Shown here one piece after another: positions 18,151 to 27,084 of a stretch of DNA of 64,000 nucleotides; within the stretch, counting starts at the first letter, position 1, and each line of letters starts with the position of its first letter. The notes under the pieces were generated by a model that did not search any database, had not been told where the DNA came from, and saw only the letters and a program-made list of their open reading frames with translations. The position numbers were made by a program, and so were the translations under genes. The DNA comes from Candidatus Latescibacterota bacterium (GTDB taxonomy: Bacteria > Latescibacterota > MWCZ01): NCBI GenBank assembly GCA_022706085.1, contig JAKJDF010000006.1, positions 124,001-188,000 of the forward strand. The letters are read 5' to 3'.

Positions 18151-18817
18151 TGAGATGAATTCCTGCCCAGACCATGGATTTCGCGATTTCGCTTCTGGGG
18201 ACGATTCCCGCCGTCGGCAGCAAGGCTACCCCTCGGATTTTGCGTTCAAGCAACGCGGAAAACGAGAAATACTCAGCGCTCACGCGATTTCCCGCCCCCG
18301 CAAAACGAAGCGCAACCTCCGGAATGAACGTCGTTGCGGGCAACCAGGTCATCCGGACGGTGTAAGGGGCGTTCAAGGTAAAAAGGACACCGTTCCGGTG
18401 CGCGAAGTCGTACGTCACCGTAAGGCTGGGGCGGTACGGCGGCTTGAACCATGTCAGGGTCGGGCCCATTTCGAGGGAATGTGAACGCTGCGAATCTGAC
18501 AACGGGCGGCTCCAATCCCAGTGGACAATTCCGCCGACCCATCCCCAGCCAGCGGTCGGCATTCCGGCCCGGAAGTCGAGCACCAGATCGTCGAGAGTCG
18601 GATCCGCGGGGGCAACCGAAGCCCAGGACGTGAAAAGACCGCGTTCCTGAAACGCGTTGAACCAGAACGCCGGTTGCAGCGACAACCCGTTGCGTTTCTG
18701 GCCTCGAACCACGTGTGCCGTAACAACGTTGATGCCGGCGCCCGGTGCCCGGTCGGAAGCCCTCAAAGACGGAACGGCCGACAGGACGGCCAGGAGCCCT
18801 CCGAGGACGCGTACCAT
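18137..18817 (-). CDS. Putative outer-membrane beta-barrel protein, unknown family
   Basis: The protein has 226 residues. A signal peptide (MVRVLGGLLAVLSAVPSLRAS) is followed by amphipathic beta strands rich in W, F and Y, with Gly-rich turns. It ends GIHLNVVR. It looks like a small barrel of perhaps 8-10 strands, but I do not recognise the family. The ATG at 18817 has AAGGGA about 5 bases upstream. An ATG eight codons earlier has none. It is the first gene of the long minus-strand block and overlaps the lipoprotein gene. Confidence 0.6.
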   Translation of the reverse strand: MVRVLGGLLAVLSAVPSLRASDRAPGAGINVVTAHVVRGQKRNGLSLQPAFWFNAFQERGLFTSWASVAPADPTLDDLVLDFRAGMPTAGWGWVGGIVHWDWSRPLSDSQRSHSLEMGPTLTWFKPPYRPSLTVTYDFAHRNGVLFTLNAPYTVRMTWLPATTFIPEVALRFAGAGNRVSAEYFSFSALLERKIRGVALLPTAGIVPRSEIAKSMVWAGIHLNVVR

Positions 18818-19067
18818 ACCAGTCCCTTTTGATTCCGTCATCTAGCATCTATCGGGCGTGAAACGCTGAACACAAAAATAGGCGTCTCCCGAACGGGCAC
18901 ACAACACCGGGTCGGAATCCGGCGGGATTCAAGTATTAATCAATGAGTGCCGTCGGTTTTTCTTTTTCTTGATCCAGACAGGACCTCGGTGCGGGGACAC
19001 TATCAAAACGCCCCAAATGACGTTTGTGCCGTTGTTTACCTGTGTATTAAACGTTTACAGAATTTCT

Positions 19068-19080
19068 GGCGAATTTCGCC
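19068..19080. repeat. Short perfect inverted repeat upstream of the promoter
   Basis: GGCGAA and TTCGCC face each other around a single central base, starting 26 bases before the -35 element of the TonB-receptor promoter. It could be an operator for a dimeric regulator. A chance palindrome of this size is also quite possible. Confidence 0.3.
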
Positions 19081-19105
19081 GGCCGGATTAATCTCAAAAA
19101 AAACC

Positions 19106-19134
19106 TTGACACCACGGCGGGGATTGGGTATATC
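19106..19134 (+). promoter_or_regulatory. Sigma-70-type promoter of the TonB receptor module
   Basis: A perfect TTGACA (19106-19111) and TATATC (19129-19134) are separated by exactly 17 bases in an otherwise geneless stretch. The predicted transcript starts near 19141, leaving a leader of about 280 bases before the ATG at 19422. It is the best promoter match I found in the window. Confidence 0.7.
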
Positions 19135-19199
19135 ATTCACCATGAGGACGAAAAGAGGAGATCCGGAGACGAACGCAATGACGGCGCGAGGGCGCTGAA

Positions 19200-19273
19200 T
19201 GCCAAGCCGCGTTCTCAGGGCTTGAGGAGCCCGTCGGCGAGGTGGACACGGCTTTCTTGATCGGCATTTGCCG
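19200..19273 (+). promoter_or_regulatory. Candidate structured RNA leader
   Basis: Within the leader, TGCC (19200-19203) and AAGCCG (19204-19209) can pair with GGCA (19263-19266) and CGGCTT (19249-19254). They enclose a GGGCT/AGCCC hairpin (19218-19232). The same GGCA can instead pair with TGCC at 19269-19272 as a small hairpin, so two folds are mutually exclusive. It matches no riboswitch class that I recognise. The pairings are short and the call is tentative. Confidence 0.3.
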
Positions 19274-19421
19274 CCATTGTGGGCAGTTCGTTTTTCCGGA
19301 ACGCTCAACTTCCCCTTTCCGCCGTTTCTGAATCTGAACGCGGTGCGATACGTTTCCGCAACGAGGCTTCTCGATTCGAGCACGCGGAACTCGTTGCGCG
19401 GGATGTGTTACAGGAGGGAGC

Positions 19422-22400
19422 ATGGTGCACGCCATCCGACGTTTGGCAGGTGTCTCGGCGGTTTTTTCGCTGTTGCTGATGGGGTTCCTTGCGGTGCCGG
19501 GTGTGCGCGCGGGAACTACCGGCAAAATCGCGGGACGTGTGACTGACCAGAACGGTGCTGGACTTCCGGGAGTCGCGGTGACGCTGGAGGGCACCCGGCT
19601 CGGCGCGACGACCGACGCTGACGGGCGTTACATGATTCTCCAGGTTCCACCCGGAGTGCACAACGTTACTGCGAACCTCATCGGTTACCGGCGGTCCAGT
19701 ATCACGTCCGTCAATGTGAGTGCAGACCGAACAACCGATGTGAATTTCCGGCTGACCGAGGCCACCATAGAAGTAGGCGCGATAGTGGTTCGCGCCGAAC
19801 GGCCCCCTATCGAAGTGGATGTCACGTCTTCGCAGACGGTCGTCAATGCAGCTCGGATTTCTGAAGCCCCCGTATCGCGAATGCTGGACTTCCTCAACTA
19901 CGAACCGGGCGTGAGCGTTACGCGCGGAACGGAGCTGGAAATTCGCGGAGGAGGCCCCTCGGAGATCCGTTTTCAGGTTGACGGTCTGGACCGTACCGAC
20001 GGCCTGACCAGCAAGCCCTATACCCAGTTGAACCAGGTTCTTGTCAGCGAGGTCACCCTTCTCACCGGCGGATTCAACGCGGAATACGGAAACGTTCGTT
20101 CGGGCATGGTGAACGTGGTGAACAAGGACGGAACGGAACGCCGGAGCGCGGCGGTTGCCTTACCGTGGGTCTCAGGCGTTTACAACATGGCCCCCGCGCG
20201 GAAGAAACATTTCGGTCCCGGCGGGTATGATTCGGATCAGTACGATTACTGGCTGATGAGCAGCGAGTCACCGTTCGCCGATTCCGCTCTTGCGGGCCCT
20301 CTGTACTGGCCTCTGCTCTACGAAGAGACGCGCACGGCACCGGAATTCACCGACCCGACCAATCCGAAGTACGTGAACCCGCGCACCAGCGCGTTCCGGG
20401 TGTTCGACGGCTGGAAGCAACGGGCGACGGTTGTCAATGCCGCGCGCGGCTGGTTTGGCAAACGAGACTGGACTCCCGCCGAGGTCCGAGAGGCCTGGGA
20501 ATGGGAAGCCAACATGAACGAACAGGTGTGGAAGTACAGCAACAATCCGGATTACAACCTGGATCTTGCGGCGGGGTGGGCGCTTCCGAAAAGGATGGGC
20601 GGCGTTGTTGTCGGCTACTCGCGGACGTACGAGATGACGGTAGTTCCGGCTCTGAGGCCGTACAACGAGGACCAGACATTTGAAGCGAAATTCACGTTGA
20701 CGCCGCTTGACAAGATCAAAATTCAATTCAGTTACATGACCGGTCGGAACGAGGGAACTGCTGCCGGTTCCACCGGAGGAGCGGCGTCGAACCCTGAGCT
20801 GGCGGCAAGCGGAGCCAGCGTAACCGGAAATGATCCGGTGATGTTGAGGGCGAGCGGCGATCTGCTCAGCGGGCTGACGGGGACAAGCGATAATACCAAG
20901 CTGAATCTTTCCTACAACTCGCTTCTTAATGGCGAATATTCCCAGTACGGCGGGACATTCACCTACACGTTCAGTCCCAAAACATTCCTCAGTGCGTCGC
21001 TGGGCAGGTCCACGTCGAAATGGGAAGTGAACCGCGATCTTCCGCGTGCGGACTTCAGTGACTTTGCCGCCGGTGGGCGGTATCAGCCACCGAACACGTG
21101 GAGCGGTCAGGGCTGGATGGGTTTCGCGTTTGGATGGACAGACACGAACGGGGTGGGCGGCCCGGACAAACCGAGCAGCCTCGCCGATGCCCTGAATCCC
21201 AATCGCCTCGCGCCTGTAAGCCCGTTCGGAATTCCCTACCTGTACTACCAGGTCCCTTCGGAAGCGAAGTTCATCTACCGGGAAATCGGAGGCGACACCA
21301 CGACAGTGGGCCGGGTGGTGTCACCTCAAGGGTATGTGATGAGTGCGTACAAGGACCTGAGCGGAGTGTACGGTATCGGTGGCGGAGGGCACGTGCGGTT
21401 GACCGGGCGGTCCAACCAGATTGTATTCCGCAGCGACTTTACGCACGCGATGGGCTCTCATACGGTGAAAACAGGCGTGGAACTCATTCGGGGTGACCTC
21501 GAATACCACATGATCCAGAACAGCGCTCTGACCACGAACACAGAGTGGCGGGATTACGGTGGCAACTACCCGGCGGTGAACCCGAGTATTCTGGGTGTGT
21601 ATCTGCAGGACAAGTTCGAGACGAACGGGATGATCGCCAACGGCGGGATTCGGATCGAACGATTCGATGCCGGGCAGAACGCGTATTTCTACAACGATAT
21701 GTTCGATAACGACCTGTTCGTGAACCACGGAACCCGCTATTTCAAAGACCTCTCCGTAGCCCTCGGGTGGGACACGCTGGCGTACGGACCGGTTCCGGTG
21801 AACAACGTTTCCGACTATTTCAAGGTGAAGGAAAAACTCGGCGTTGCCCCGGAGCCCTGGGACGTTGTTCGCATATTCCCTCAGTCAGATAACATTGTCC
21901 ACTGGCGGATTGCGCCGCGCTTCGGGATATCTCACCCGGTGAGCTACCGCACGAAGTTCTTTTTCAACTACGGCATCTTCTACTCGATGCAGAAAGCGGC
22001 CGTGATGTACGGCCACTCCGACCACGACGGCCGAGCCGCATTCAACGGCTGGGTCGCCGACATGTTCAACCCCAACCTGCGACCCGCGAAGACCACAATG
22101 TACGAAGTCGGCGTGGAACACGTCTTCCCGCTGGGATTGGTGATGACGGTTCGTGGGTACGCCAAGTACAACGTGGATCAGGTGACGCGCATTTCTGTTA
22201 CCAACACCCTGCGATCGGATTTCCGCGGATATTCGATCTTCAGGAATGCCAACTACGAAGACATTCAGGGCGCGGAGATCAAGCTTGCCCGGAGCAACGG
22301 GCGGTTTGTCAACGGCTGGCTTACGTACCAGAAAACCAGTTCAAGGAGTGGTATGGTCGGCCTGACCATTGTGGATCTGAACACCGTCAACATCCAACCG

Positions 22401-22937
22401 TTTGAATCCTTCGCGTCAACGTCCGATCCCAAAGGGTATTTTCAGGGAATGCTCCGCGTAGGAACTCCTATGGACTGGGGCAACATCCGCGGTGGGTGGG
22501 CGGTAAGTGTCGTTCAGTCGTACGCCTCCGGGGGCGAGGTCATCTACAACCCCGAAGCGTTGCCGCGCAGGGAGATTCCGGACGAGAACATCCTTCCGTC
22601 GGCGAGCAGCTATAACACTGACCTGAAGCTGAGCAAGGCATTCCAGCTCGGCCGTGGCAGGTCCTTGTCTGCCTACCTCGACATCGGGAACGTGTTCAAC
22701 ATAAAACGCCTCAACGGTGGAGGGATACAGAACTACATCGACTATCTCGGCTACATCTATGGTCAGCGTCTGCAAGGGAACGACGTGAAAGTTGGGGACG
22801 AGTCCACCTTTGCGATGTTCACGCGTCCCTGGAAGGACAAGGACGGCAACTGGAAGCGCCCGACGAGCGCGCAGACAGAATGGATGCATCATCTCTACCC
22901 GCGATCGTACCGGGTGGGTGTTCGTTTCGATCTGTAA
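19422..22937 (+). CDS. TonB-dependent receptor with carboxypeptidase-regulatory-like domain
   Basis: This 1171-residue outer-membrane receptor starts at an ATG with AGGAGGG upstream. After a signal peptide (1-30) comes a CarboxypepD_reg-like beta sandwich (about 34-115; GKIAGRVTDQNGAGLPGV). The plug domain follows (about 125-240; FQVDGLDRTDG, and EVTLLTGGFNAEYGNV). The long 22-strand-type barrel ends in a hydrophobic FDL. The N-terminal domain is typical of FCB receptors (SusC/RagA-like and CirA-like). The ligand is unknown. The next genes encode a large secreted protein and a PorV-like barrel, so the receptor may serve that system rather than simple nutrient uptake. Confidence 0.92.
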   Translation: MVHAIRRLAGVSAVFSLLLMGFLAVPGVRAGTTGKIAGRVTDQNGAGLPGVAVTLEGTRLGATTDADGRYMILQVPPGVHNVTANLIGYRRSSITSVNVSADRTTDVNFRLTEATIEVGAIVVRAERPPIEVDVTSSQTVVNAARISEAPVSRMLDFLNYEPGVSVTRGTELEIRGGGPSEIRFQVDGLDRTDGLTSKPYTQLNQVLVSEVTLLTGGFNAEYGNVRSGMVNVVNKDGTERRSAAVALPWVSGVYNMAPARKKHFGPGGYDSDQYDYWLMSSESPFADSALAGPLYWPLLYEETRTAPEFTDPTNPKYVNPRTSAFRVFDGWKQRATVVNAARGWFGKRDWTPAEVREAWEWEANMNEQVWKYSNNPDYNLDLAAGWALPKRMGGVVVGYSRTYEMTVVPALRPYNEDQTFEAKFTLTPLDKIKIQFSYMTGRNEGTAAGSTGGAASNPELAASGASVTGNDPVMLRASGDLLSGLTGTSDNTKLNLSYNSLLNGEYSQYGGTFTYTFSPKTFLSASLGRSTSKWEVNRDLPRADFSDFAAGGRYQPPNTWSGQGWMGFAFGWTDTNGVGGPDKPSSLADALNPNRLAPVSPFGIPYLYYQVPSEAKFIYREIGGDTTTVGRVVSPQGYVMSAYKDLSGVYGIGGGGHVRLTGRSNQIVFRSDFTHAMGSHTVKTGVELIRGDLEYHMIQNSALTTNTEWRDYGGNYPAVNPSILGVYLQDKFETNGMIANGGIRIERFDAGQNAYFYNDMFDNDLFVNHGTRYFKDLSVALGWDTLAYGPVPVNNVSDYFKVKEKLGVAPEPWDVVRIFPQSDNIVHWRIAPRFGISHPVSYRTKFFFNYGIFYSMQKAAVMYGHSDHDGRAAFNGWVADMFNPNLRPAKTTMYEVGVEHVFPLGLVMTVRGYAKYNVDQVTRISVTNTLRSDFRGYSIFRNANYEDIQGAEIKLARSNGRFVNGWLTYQKTSSRSGMVGLTIVDLNTVNIQPFESFASTSDPKGYFQGMLRVGTPMDWGNIRGGWAVSVVQSYASGGEVIYNPEALPRREIPDENILPSASSYNTDLKLSKAFQLGRGRSLSAYLDIGNVFNIKRLNGGGIQNYIDYLGYIYGQRLQGNDVKVGDESTFAMFTRPWKDKDGNWKRPTSAQTEWMHHLYPRSYRVGVRFDL

Positions 22938-23084
22938 TCCCTGTTTCATTGGCACGGCAACTGTCTCGATGATTGAAAGGAGGGGTGCTGGAAGCCGGAG
23001 CACGTGGTTCTCATGCAACTCCACGTCTGTGGATTTGCGCTGGTTGAGGATTTCTCACTCGTGAGGAGAAAAGGAGTTTCTGGA

Positions 23085-25439
23085 ATGAACTGGCGAAAAG
23101 GAGTCCTGTTCGCCGGAGTGCTCGGGATGGTAGCGGTTCCGGCCGTTTTTGCAAACGGTCTGCAGGCACAATTCCATCTCGGAAGATTCTGGACGAACCC
23201 GGAAAACGAGCCCGCGGAAAGCTCACTCATGTGCTACCCGGGCGGCGTTCCGCGAAACGAGTGGAGTGATGGCTCAGGGCAGCAACTGAAACGGTCGTGG
23301 CTTACGCACACCCGCAAGCACGGCGGCTCTATGCTCACGATCGACTGGACGAACGAACTGGGTACTCTGTATGCGGATGCGTACAGCTACATGTACCGCG
23401 GCAACGACACGTCATCGCCGCCGCGCTACCGTCTGGATAAGCCCGACGCGTTCAACTATCTGTACGCCGTGTCCATCCAGGAGTACATGCGGTTCCCGCG
23501 GCCGAAGCTGATTCTGGTGGTCAAGTCAGCGACTTCGGCGACGGGCGACACCTTGATTGATTTCATCTTCTTCCCCGGGAGCGCCGGGCTGGACCAGTTC
23601 AAGTATCCGGCGAGCGGTGGGAAAGGCCCACGCCCTGACGTGATCGTTGATCCAAACCTCGTCACGGAATTGAAGATCAACACCGTATGGCGGTACATCA
23701 TGGGCGTCGAAAGCATTCGTGACGTCTACGGGTATGGCCAGACGAGCCCGCATCAGGATTATGTCTTCACCGACTACAAACTGGTAAACAATGGTATCAG
23801 CGGCCGTACGGCGAACGATCACCCGCCATCCGACGGCGCGACAATTCAGAATCAGGTCATCAACAAGATGCTCTGGTGGCACACGCGGCATCTGAAGGAC
23901 GAAATGGCCAACGTCGCCAACCAGCAGTGCGGCGACCAGGAGATGATGTACGTCGAGCCGTTTGGCGCAGGGAACCATAGCGTCATGATGGCCTGGGACG
24001 TTGACCTCGACGACCCGACTTCACCCGGACCCGACTGGGGTGACCCGATCGAGACCGCGTTCTTTGAAGGCCACTTGGCGGGCAACGCGTACATCGTGAA
24101 TGGACCGGTGTTCGCAAGCGCGGGACCCGGAGCTAACTACGGCGTGGACGACCCGGCGCAGCCCGCGTTCCGCACCGTCTGGCAGGAATACGGGTTTGAC
24201 TTTGGCAAAACCTACTCTCCGGCAGACCCGGCGCAGGCCAGGGAAATGATTGCCGATGGGTCGCTGCAGATGGACCTGAATGTTGGTTTCCGCGACGATG
24301 CTCGTTTCGTGAACTATGTGGGCGGCGCGAACATCGCGTCGGCGATCTGGGGCTACGGAAAGCTCGCCGGTCCGCTCAACCTGGCGAATGTGCGCCAGCA
24401 GGGGTATGATATGCCGTGGCTTGATTCGCTGCGGTTCGTCGAAGTGATGGGAGCCGGTGGTATTGACGTTGAAGAAGCACGGCGAATAGGCAACGCTTGG
24501 AATACCAACAAGCTCGCGAACCCCGGTGATCCGGCGAGCTGGATGTCGGCCGCGGATATCGCGCTTATTCAGACGGGTCGCGACACGGCGATGAAGGCCT
24601 GCGCGCTGGCGTACTGGAACTTCCACGGCCAGATGCCCGCCAACGTGACTGCGACTGACCTGGCGAAGTGGGGCCTTACGGGCTTCGTCACCTCGAAACC
24701 GGCGCAGTACGGGCCGTTCGACGCTCCGGATGCTCCTCGTCCACCCGGATTCCTCTCGGTGCGTCCGTTGAACCGCGTGGGAATCGAAGTGCGCTGGGGC
24801 AAGGAAGCGGAAACGACTCCGGACCACGACACCAAGGTCATGGACTTTGCAGGCTACCGGATCTACCGCCAGACGGGGACGCGTATGTCTCCGATGGTGC
24901 TGATCAAACAGGGGCCCGCCTCCGACTTCGCAGAAGTGGCCGCCGATGGTGCGTTTCCGGCGGGTCGTGTGTTCCACGATGTCAACGTGACCCCCGGTGT
25001 GGACTACTGGTACGCGGTTGTCGCGTATGACGACGGAACCCAGAACTGGGAGCTTCCCGGGCATTCGATGGAAAGCACGCGCTGGTGGACCTGGTCGGGT
25101 TACATGAACAAGGGTGCGACGGCGCCGGAATATGTCGGCGTGGATGCGTCTGCAGCGCCGGGCAAGTTCATGCTCGCACAGAACACCCCGAACCCGTTCA
25201 ACCCGACTACGACCATCAAGTTCAGCCTTGCAAGTTCCGCCCAGACGAAACTTGTTGTTTACAGCCTTACGGGTCAGGTGGTTCGCACTCTGATCAACGG
25301 GCAGACCGCCGCCGGTGTCCACAGCGTAGTGTGGGATGGCAACGACAACATGGGTCGTCCGGTTGCAAGTGGAGTTTATCTCTATCGCCTGACCAGCGGC
25401 ACGAACGAAATGGTTCGCCGCATGGTGCTTGTTCGTTAA
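23085..25439 (+). CDS. Large secreted protein with FN3-like region and FCB C-terminal sorting-like (FlgD-Ig/T9SS type A) domain
   Basis: The protein has 784 residues. The signal peptide ends near residue 28. The region of about 30-540 is Trp/Tyr/Asp-rich and matches no family I recognise. A fibronectin-III-like segment lies at about 547-685 (AGYRIYRQTG ... VDYWYAVVAYDDG). The last 95 residues hold the NTPNPFNPTTTIKFSL ... GRPVASGVYLYRL ... RMVLVR pattern of the FlgD-Ig/type A sorting domain used for T9SS export in Bacteroidota and frequent in FCB candidate phyla. The ATG at 23085 follows AAGGAG. It is the likely cargo or partner of the flanking receptor and PorV-like barrel. Confidence 0.8.
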   Translation: MNWRKGVLFAGVLGMVAVPAVFANGLQAQFHLGRFWTNPENEPAESSLMCYPGGVPRNEWSDGSGQQLKRSWLTHTRKHGGSMLTIDWTNELGTLYADAYSYMYRGNDTSSPPRYRLDKPDAFNYLYAVSIQEYMRFPRPKLILVVKSATSATGDTLIDFIFFPGSAGLDQFKYPASGGKGPRPDVIVDPNLVTELKINTVWRYIMGVESIRDVYGYGQTSPHQDYVFTDYKLVNNGISGRTANDHPPSDGATIQNQVINKMLWWHTRHLKDEMANVANQQCGDQEMMYVEPFGAGNHSVMMAWDVDLDDPTSPGPDWGDPIETAFFEGHLAGNAYIVNGPVFASAGPGANYGVDDPAQPAFRTVWQEYGFDFGKTYSPADPAQAREMIADGSLQMDLNVGFRDDARFVNYVGGANIASAIWGYGKLAGPLNLANVRQQGYDMPWLDSLRFVEVMGAGGIDVEEARRIGNAWNTNKLANPGDPASWMSAADIALIQTGRDTAMKACALAYWNFHGQMPANVTATDLAKWGLTGFVTSKPAQYGPFDAPDAPRPPGFLSVRPLNRVGIEVRWGKEAETTPDHDTKVMDFAGYRIYRQTGTRMSPMVLIKQGPASDFAEVAADGAFPAGRVFHDVNVTPGVDYWYAVVAYDDGTQNWELPGHSMESTRWWTWSGYMNKGATAPEYVGVDASAAPGKFMLAQNTPNPFNPTTTIKFSLASSAQTKLVVYSLTGQVVRTLINGQTAAGVHSVVWDGNDNMGRPVASGVYLYRLTSGTNEMVRRMVLVR

Positions 25440-25453
25440 GCAGCGATTCGGCG

Positions 25454-25481
25454 GGCGTGGGAGGTTCGTGCCTCCCACGCC
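25454..25481 (+). terminator. Strong hairpin between the secreted protein and the small sorting-domain gene
   Basis: GGCGTGGGAGG (25454-25464) and CCTCCCACGCC (25471-25481) form a perfect 11-base-pair stem with a TTCGTG loop, 15 bases after the stop codon. There is no clear U-tract, so it may be an mRNA-stabilising or processing hairpin that tunes expression of the next genes rather than a full terminator. Confidence 0.55.
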
Positions 25482-25500
25482 TGTCTGAAAGGGATGGGCA

Positions 25501-25899
25501 ATGGCTCTATTTTCCCGTCGATGGGCTCTGCCGACAGCCATTGTGGTCGCGTTCCTCTTTATGTTTGCGTCGAACGCCATTTCGCAGACGACCACTCTGG
25601 ACAGCGTGAGAGTAGTTCCCAACCCGTACAACGTCTCGGGGAGAACGTATGCGGCTCGGTCGAACATTTTCGGGTACGAGCGGCTGCGGTTCGCAAACCT
25701 CCCGCTGCCGTGTACGGTCAAGATTTATTCGTCGGATGCGAATCTGGTGAAAACGCTGCAGTTCAATGCGGGCGATCTATTGCCGGCGTGGGACGGGCGA
25801 AACAGCGACAACCAGTACATAGTCAGCGACGTGTATTTCTATGTGGTTGAACATGCAACCTTGGGGACGAAAATCGGCAAGTTCGTCGTAATTCGTTGA
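25501..25899 (+). CDS. Small secreted protein consisting almost only of a sorting-like (FlgD-Ig) domain
   Basis: The protein has 132 residues. A signal peptide (about 1-28, ending AISQ) is followed by one FlgD-Ig/T9SS-C-terminal-like fold. It has VVPNPYNVSGR in place of the usual NPFNP start, CTVKIYSSDANLVKTL, PAWDGRNSDNQYIVSDVYFYVVE, and a final KFVVIR. There is no other domain. It lies between the large sorting-domain protein and the PorV-like barrel. It could occupy PorV as a regulator, act as a surface anchor, or be a minimal cargo. None of these is demonstrated. Confidence 0.75.
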   Translation: MALFSRRWALPTAIVVAFLFMFASNAISQTTTLDSVRVVPNPYNVSGRTYAARSNIFGYERLRFANLPLPCTVKIYSSDANLVKTLQFNAGDLLPAWDGRNSDNQYIVSDVYFYVVEHATLGTKIGKFVVIR

Positions 25900-25939
25900 C
25901 GTGCGGCGGTTGCCAAGGATGTCGATCTCGGGAGATACC

Positions 25940-27019
25940 ATGAACAGAGGATTTTGCCTGCGTGGCGCCGTGTGTGCGGCCCTGTTTGCGGCCTCGTCCG
26001 GCGTGGCTCAGACCACTCAATACATCAAAGATGGTGTATATGATCCGGCGACACCGGAGCGCCGGGGACAGGCAGGAGCGACGTTCCTCCAGGTGGGGGC
26101 AAGCGCGCGCGCGGAAGGCATGGGGGGAGCCTTTGCGGGTGTTCGAGGGGATCCCTCGATTGCATTCTACAACCCTGCCGGCGTGGCGGAGGTAACGGGA
26201 GTGGCGTTTTCGGCGGACCATACGAAGTGGGTTGCTGATATGTCACTGAACGGCCTGGTGGCGGCGGCGCGTGCAAAGTTCGTCTCACTTGGTGTCTCGT
26301 TCCTGAGCATGGACTACGGGTCTTTTGACGGTACACGCATCGCAGACAACGCCGCCGGGTACGAATCCATCGGCGCCGTGACCCCTACCGCATGGGCGCT
26401 GGGCGGTATTGCGGCGGTGAAATTCACTGACCGGTTCAATGCCGGCATTCAGACGAAGTGGCTGGTGCAGGACATAGGTGAAAGCGAGGTCTACACATTC
26501 CGCAACCCGCCACGGTATACTGGCGAAATTACCAAGAATCGGGTGAGTACATGGGCGATCGACCTTGGCACCCAGTACTATACCGGCCTCCGCAACCTCA
26601 GTATCAACATGACACTGCAGAATTTCGGCGGGACGCAGAAGTACGTGGAAACGACGTTCAGCCTTCCGCTCACGTACCGGGTTGGCGTGTCTGCGGAGCT
26701 TATGGAGTTCGTCACCGGGGACGCCACGGGCGCTCATAAAATGTTCCTGTCGATGGAGGGCGTCGATCGTCGGAATGTGAGCCTTGACGGGGCAATAGGT
26801 GCTGAATACACCGGTGACATGTCTGACTTTGTTCCGGGCCTTTCGGTATCAGTGAGGGCGGGAAGAAGGCCTGCGCGCAATCAGGACGGCTGGATGAGCT
26901 TCGGCGGCGGGGTGTGCTTTCCCGTGACCGGAGTCAAAATGGGGCTGGACTATTCGTTCAACGATTACGGGCCGCATCTTTCGGTCCACCGCGTTGGAAT
27001 GCGGGCCTCGCTTCGTTGA
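25940..27019 (+). CDS. PorV/PorQ family outer-membrane protein
   Basis: This 359-residue protein has a signal peptide (1-24, SSGVAQ). The PorV hallmark follows at about 50-85: GATFLQVGASARAEGMGGAFAGVRGDPSIAFYNPAGVA with AFSADHTKW. The rest is a beta barrel ending HRVGMRASLR. In Bacteroidota, PorV binds the C-terminal sorting domain of T9SS cargo at the outer membrane. Here it ends a plus-strand run that contains two sorting-like domains, which supports such a pairing. The ATG at 25940 has GGGAG 5 bases upstream. Confidence 0.85.
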   Translation: MNRGFCLRGAVCAALFAASSGVAQTTQYIKDGVYDPATPERRGQAGATFLQVGASARAEGMGGAFAGVRGDPSIAFYNPAGVAEVTGVAFSADHTKWVADMSLNGLVAAARAKFVSLGVSFLSMDYGSFDGTRIADNAAGYESIGAVTPTAWALGGIAAVKFTDRFNAGIQTKWLVQDIGESEVYTFRNPPRYTGEITKNRVSTWAIDLGTQYYTGLRNLSINMTLQNFGGTQKYVETTFSLPLTYRVGVSAELMEFVTGDATGAHKMFLSMEGVDRRNVSLDGAIGAEYTGDMSDFVPGLSVSVRAGRRPARNQDGWMSFGGGVCFPVTGVKMGLDYSFNDYGPHLSVHRVGMRASLR

Positions 27020-27053
27020 ACCGGTCGGGTGAAGAAATTTCGGTGATGTGTGC

Positions 27054-27080
27054 AGGCCGGAGAGGTGAGTGATCCGGCCT
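27054..27080. terminator. Bidirectional hairpin between convergent genes
   Basis: AGGCCGG (27054-27060) and CCGGCCT (27074-27080) form a seven-base-pair stem with a 13-base loop. It sits in the 65-base gap between the convergent PorV-like and radical SAM genes. There is no strong U-tract on either strand. Position and symmetry suggest a terminator. Confidence 0.45.
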
Positions 27081-27084
27081 TCCG

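Larger units (their letters stand above)
18842..19421 (+). other. 580-base divergent intergenic region with promoter and long leader
   Basis: No convincing gene lies here. A 115-codon minus frame at 19036-19383 lacks any recognisable protein pattern. On the plus side the region holds a small palindrome, a strong promoter and a leader of about 280 bases before the TonB receptor, all listed separately. On the minus side a weak candidate (TTGTGT, 18 bases, TATTTT) could drive the envelope genes that start at 18817. A CCGGCGG/CCGTCGG hairpin near 18918-18960 is followed on the plus strand by T-rich sequence and could insulate the two directions. Confidence 0.5.

Noticed and set aside
19036-19383. 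115-codon minus-strand frame in the intergenic leader region
   Set aside because: No recognisable protein pattern; it overlaps the promoter and leader of the plus-strand receptor and has no supporting context.
22938-23084. ACGTGG/CCACGT hairpin between the TonB receptor and the secreted-protein gene
   Set aside because: Only six base pairs with a 13-base loop and no U-tract; not convincing as a terminator.
24021-25721. 566-codon minus-strand frame opposite the large secreted protein
   Set aside because: The plus-strand protein has a signal peptide and a recognisable C-terminal domain; the antisense frame has biased Arg/His composition typical of GC-rich shadow frames.
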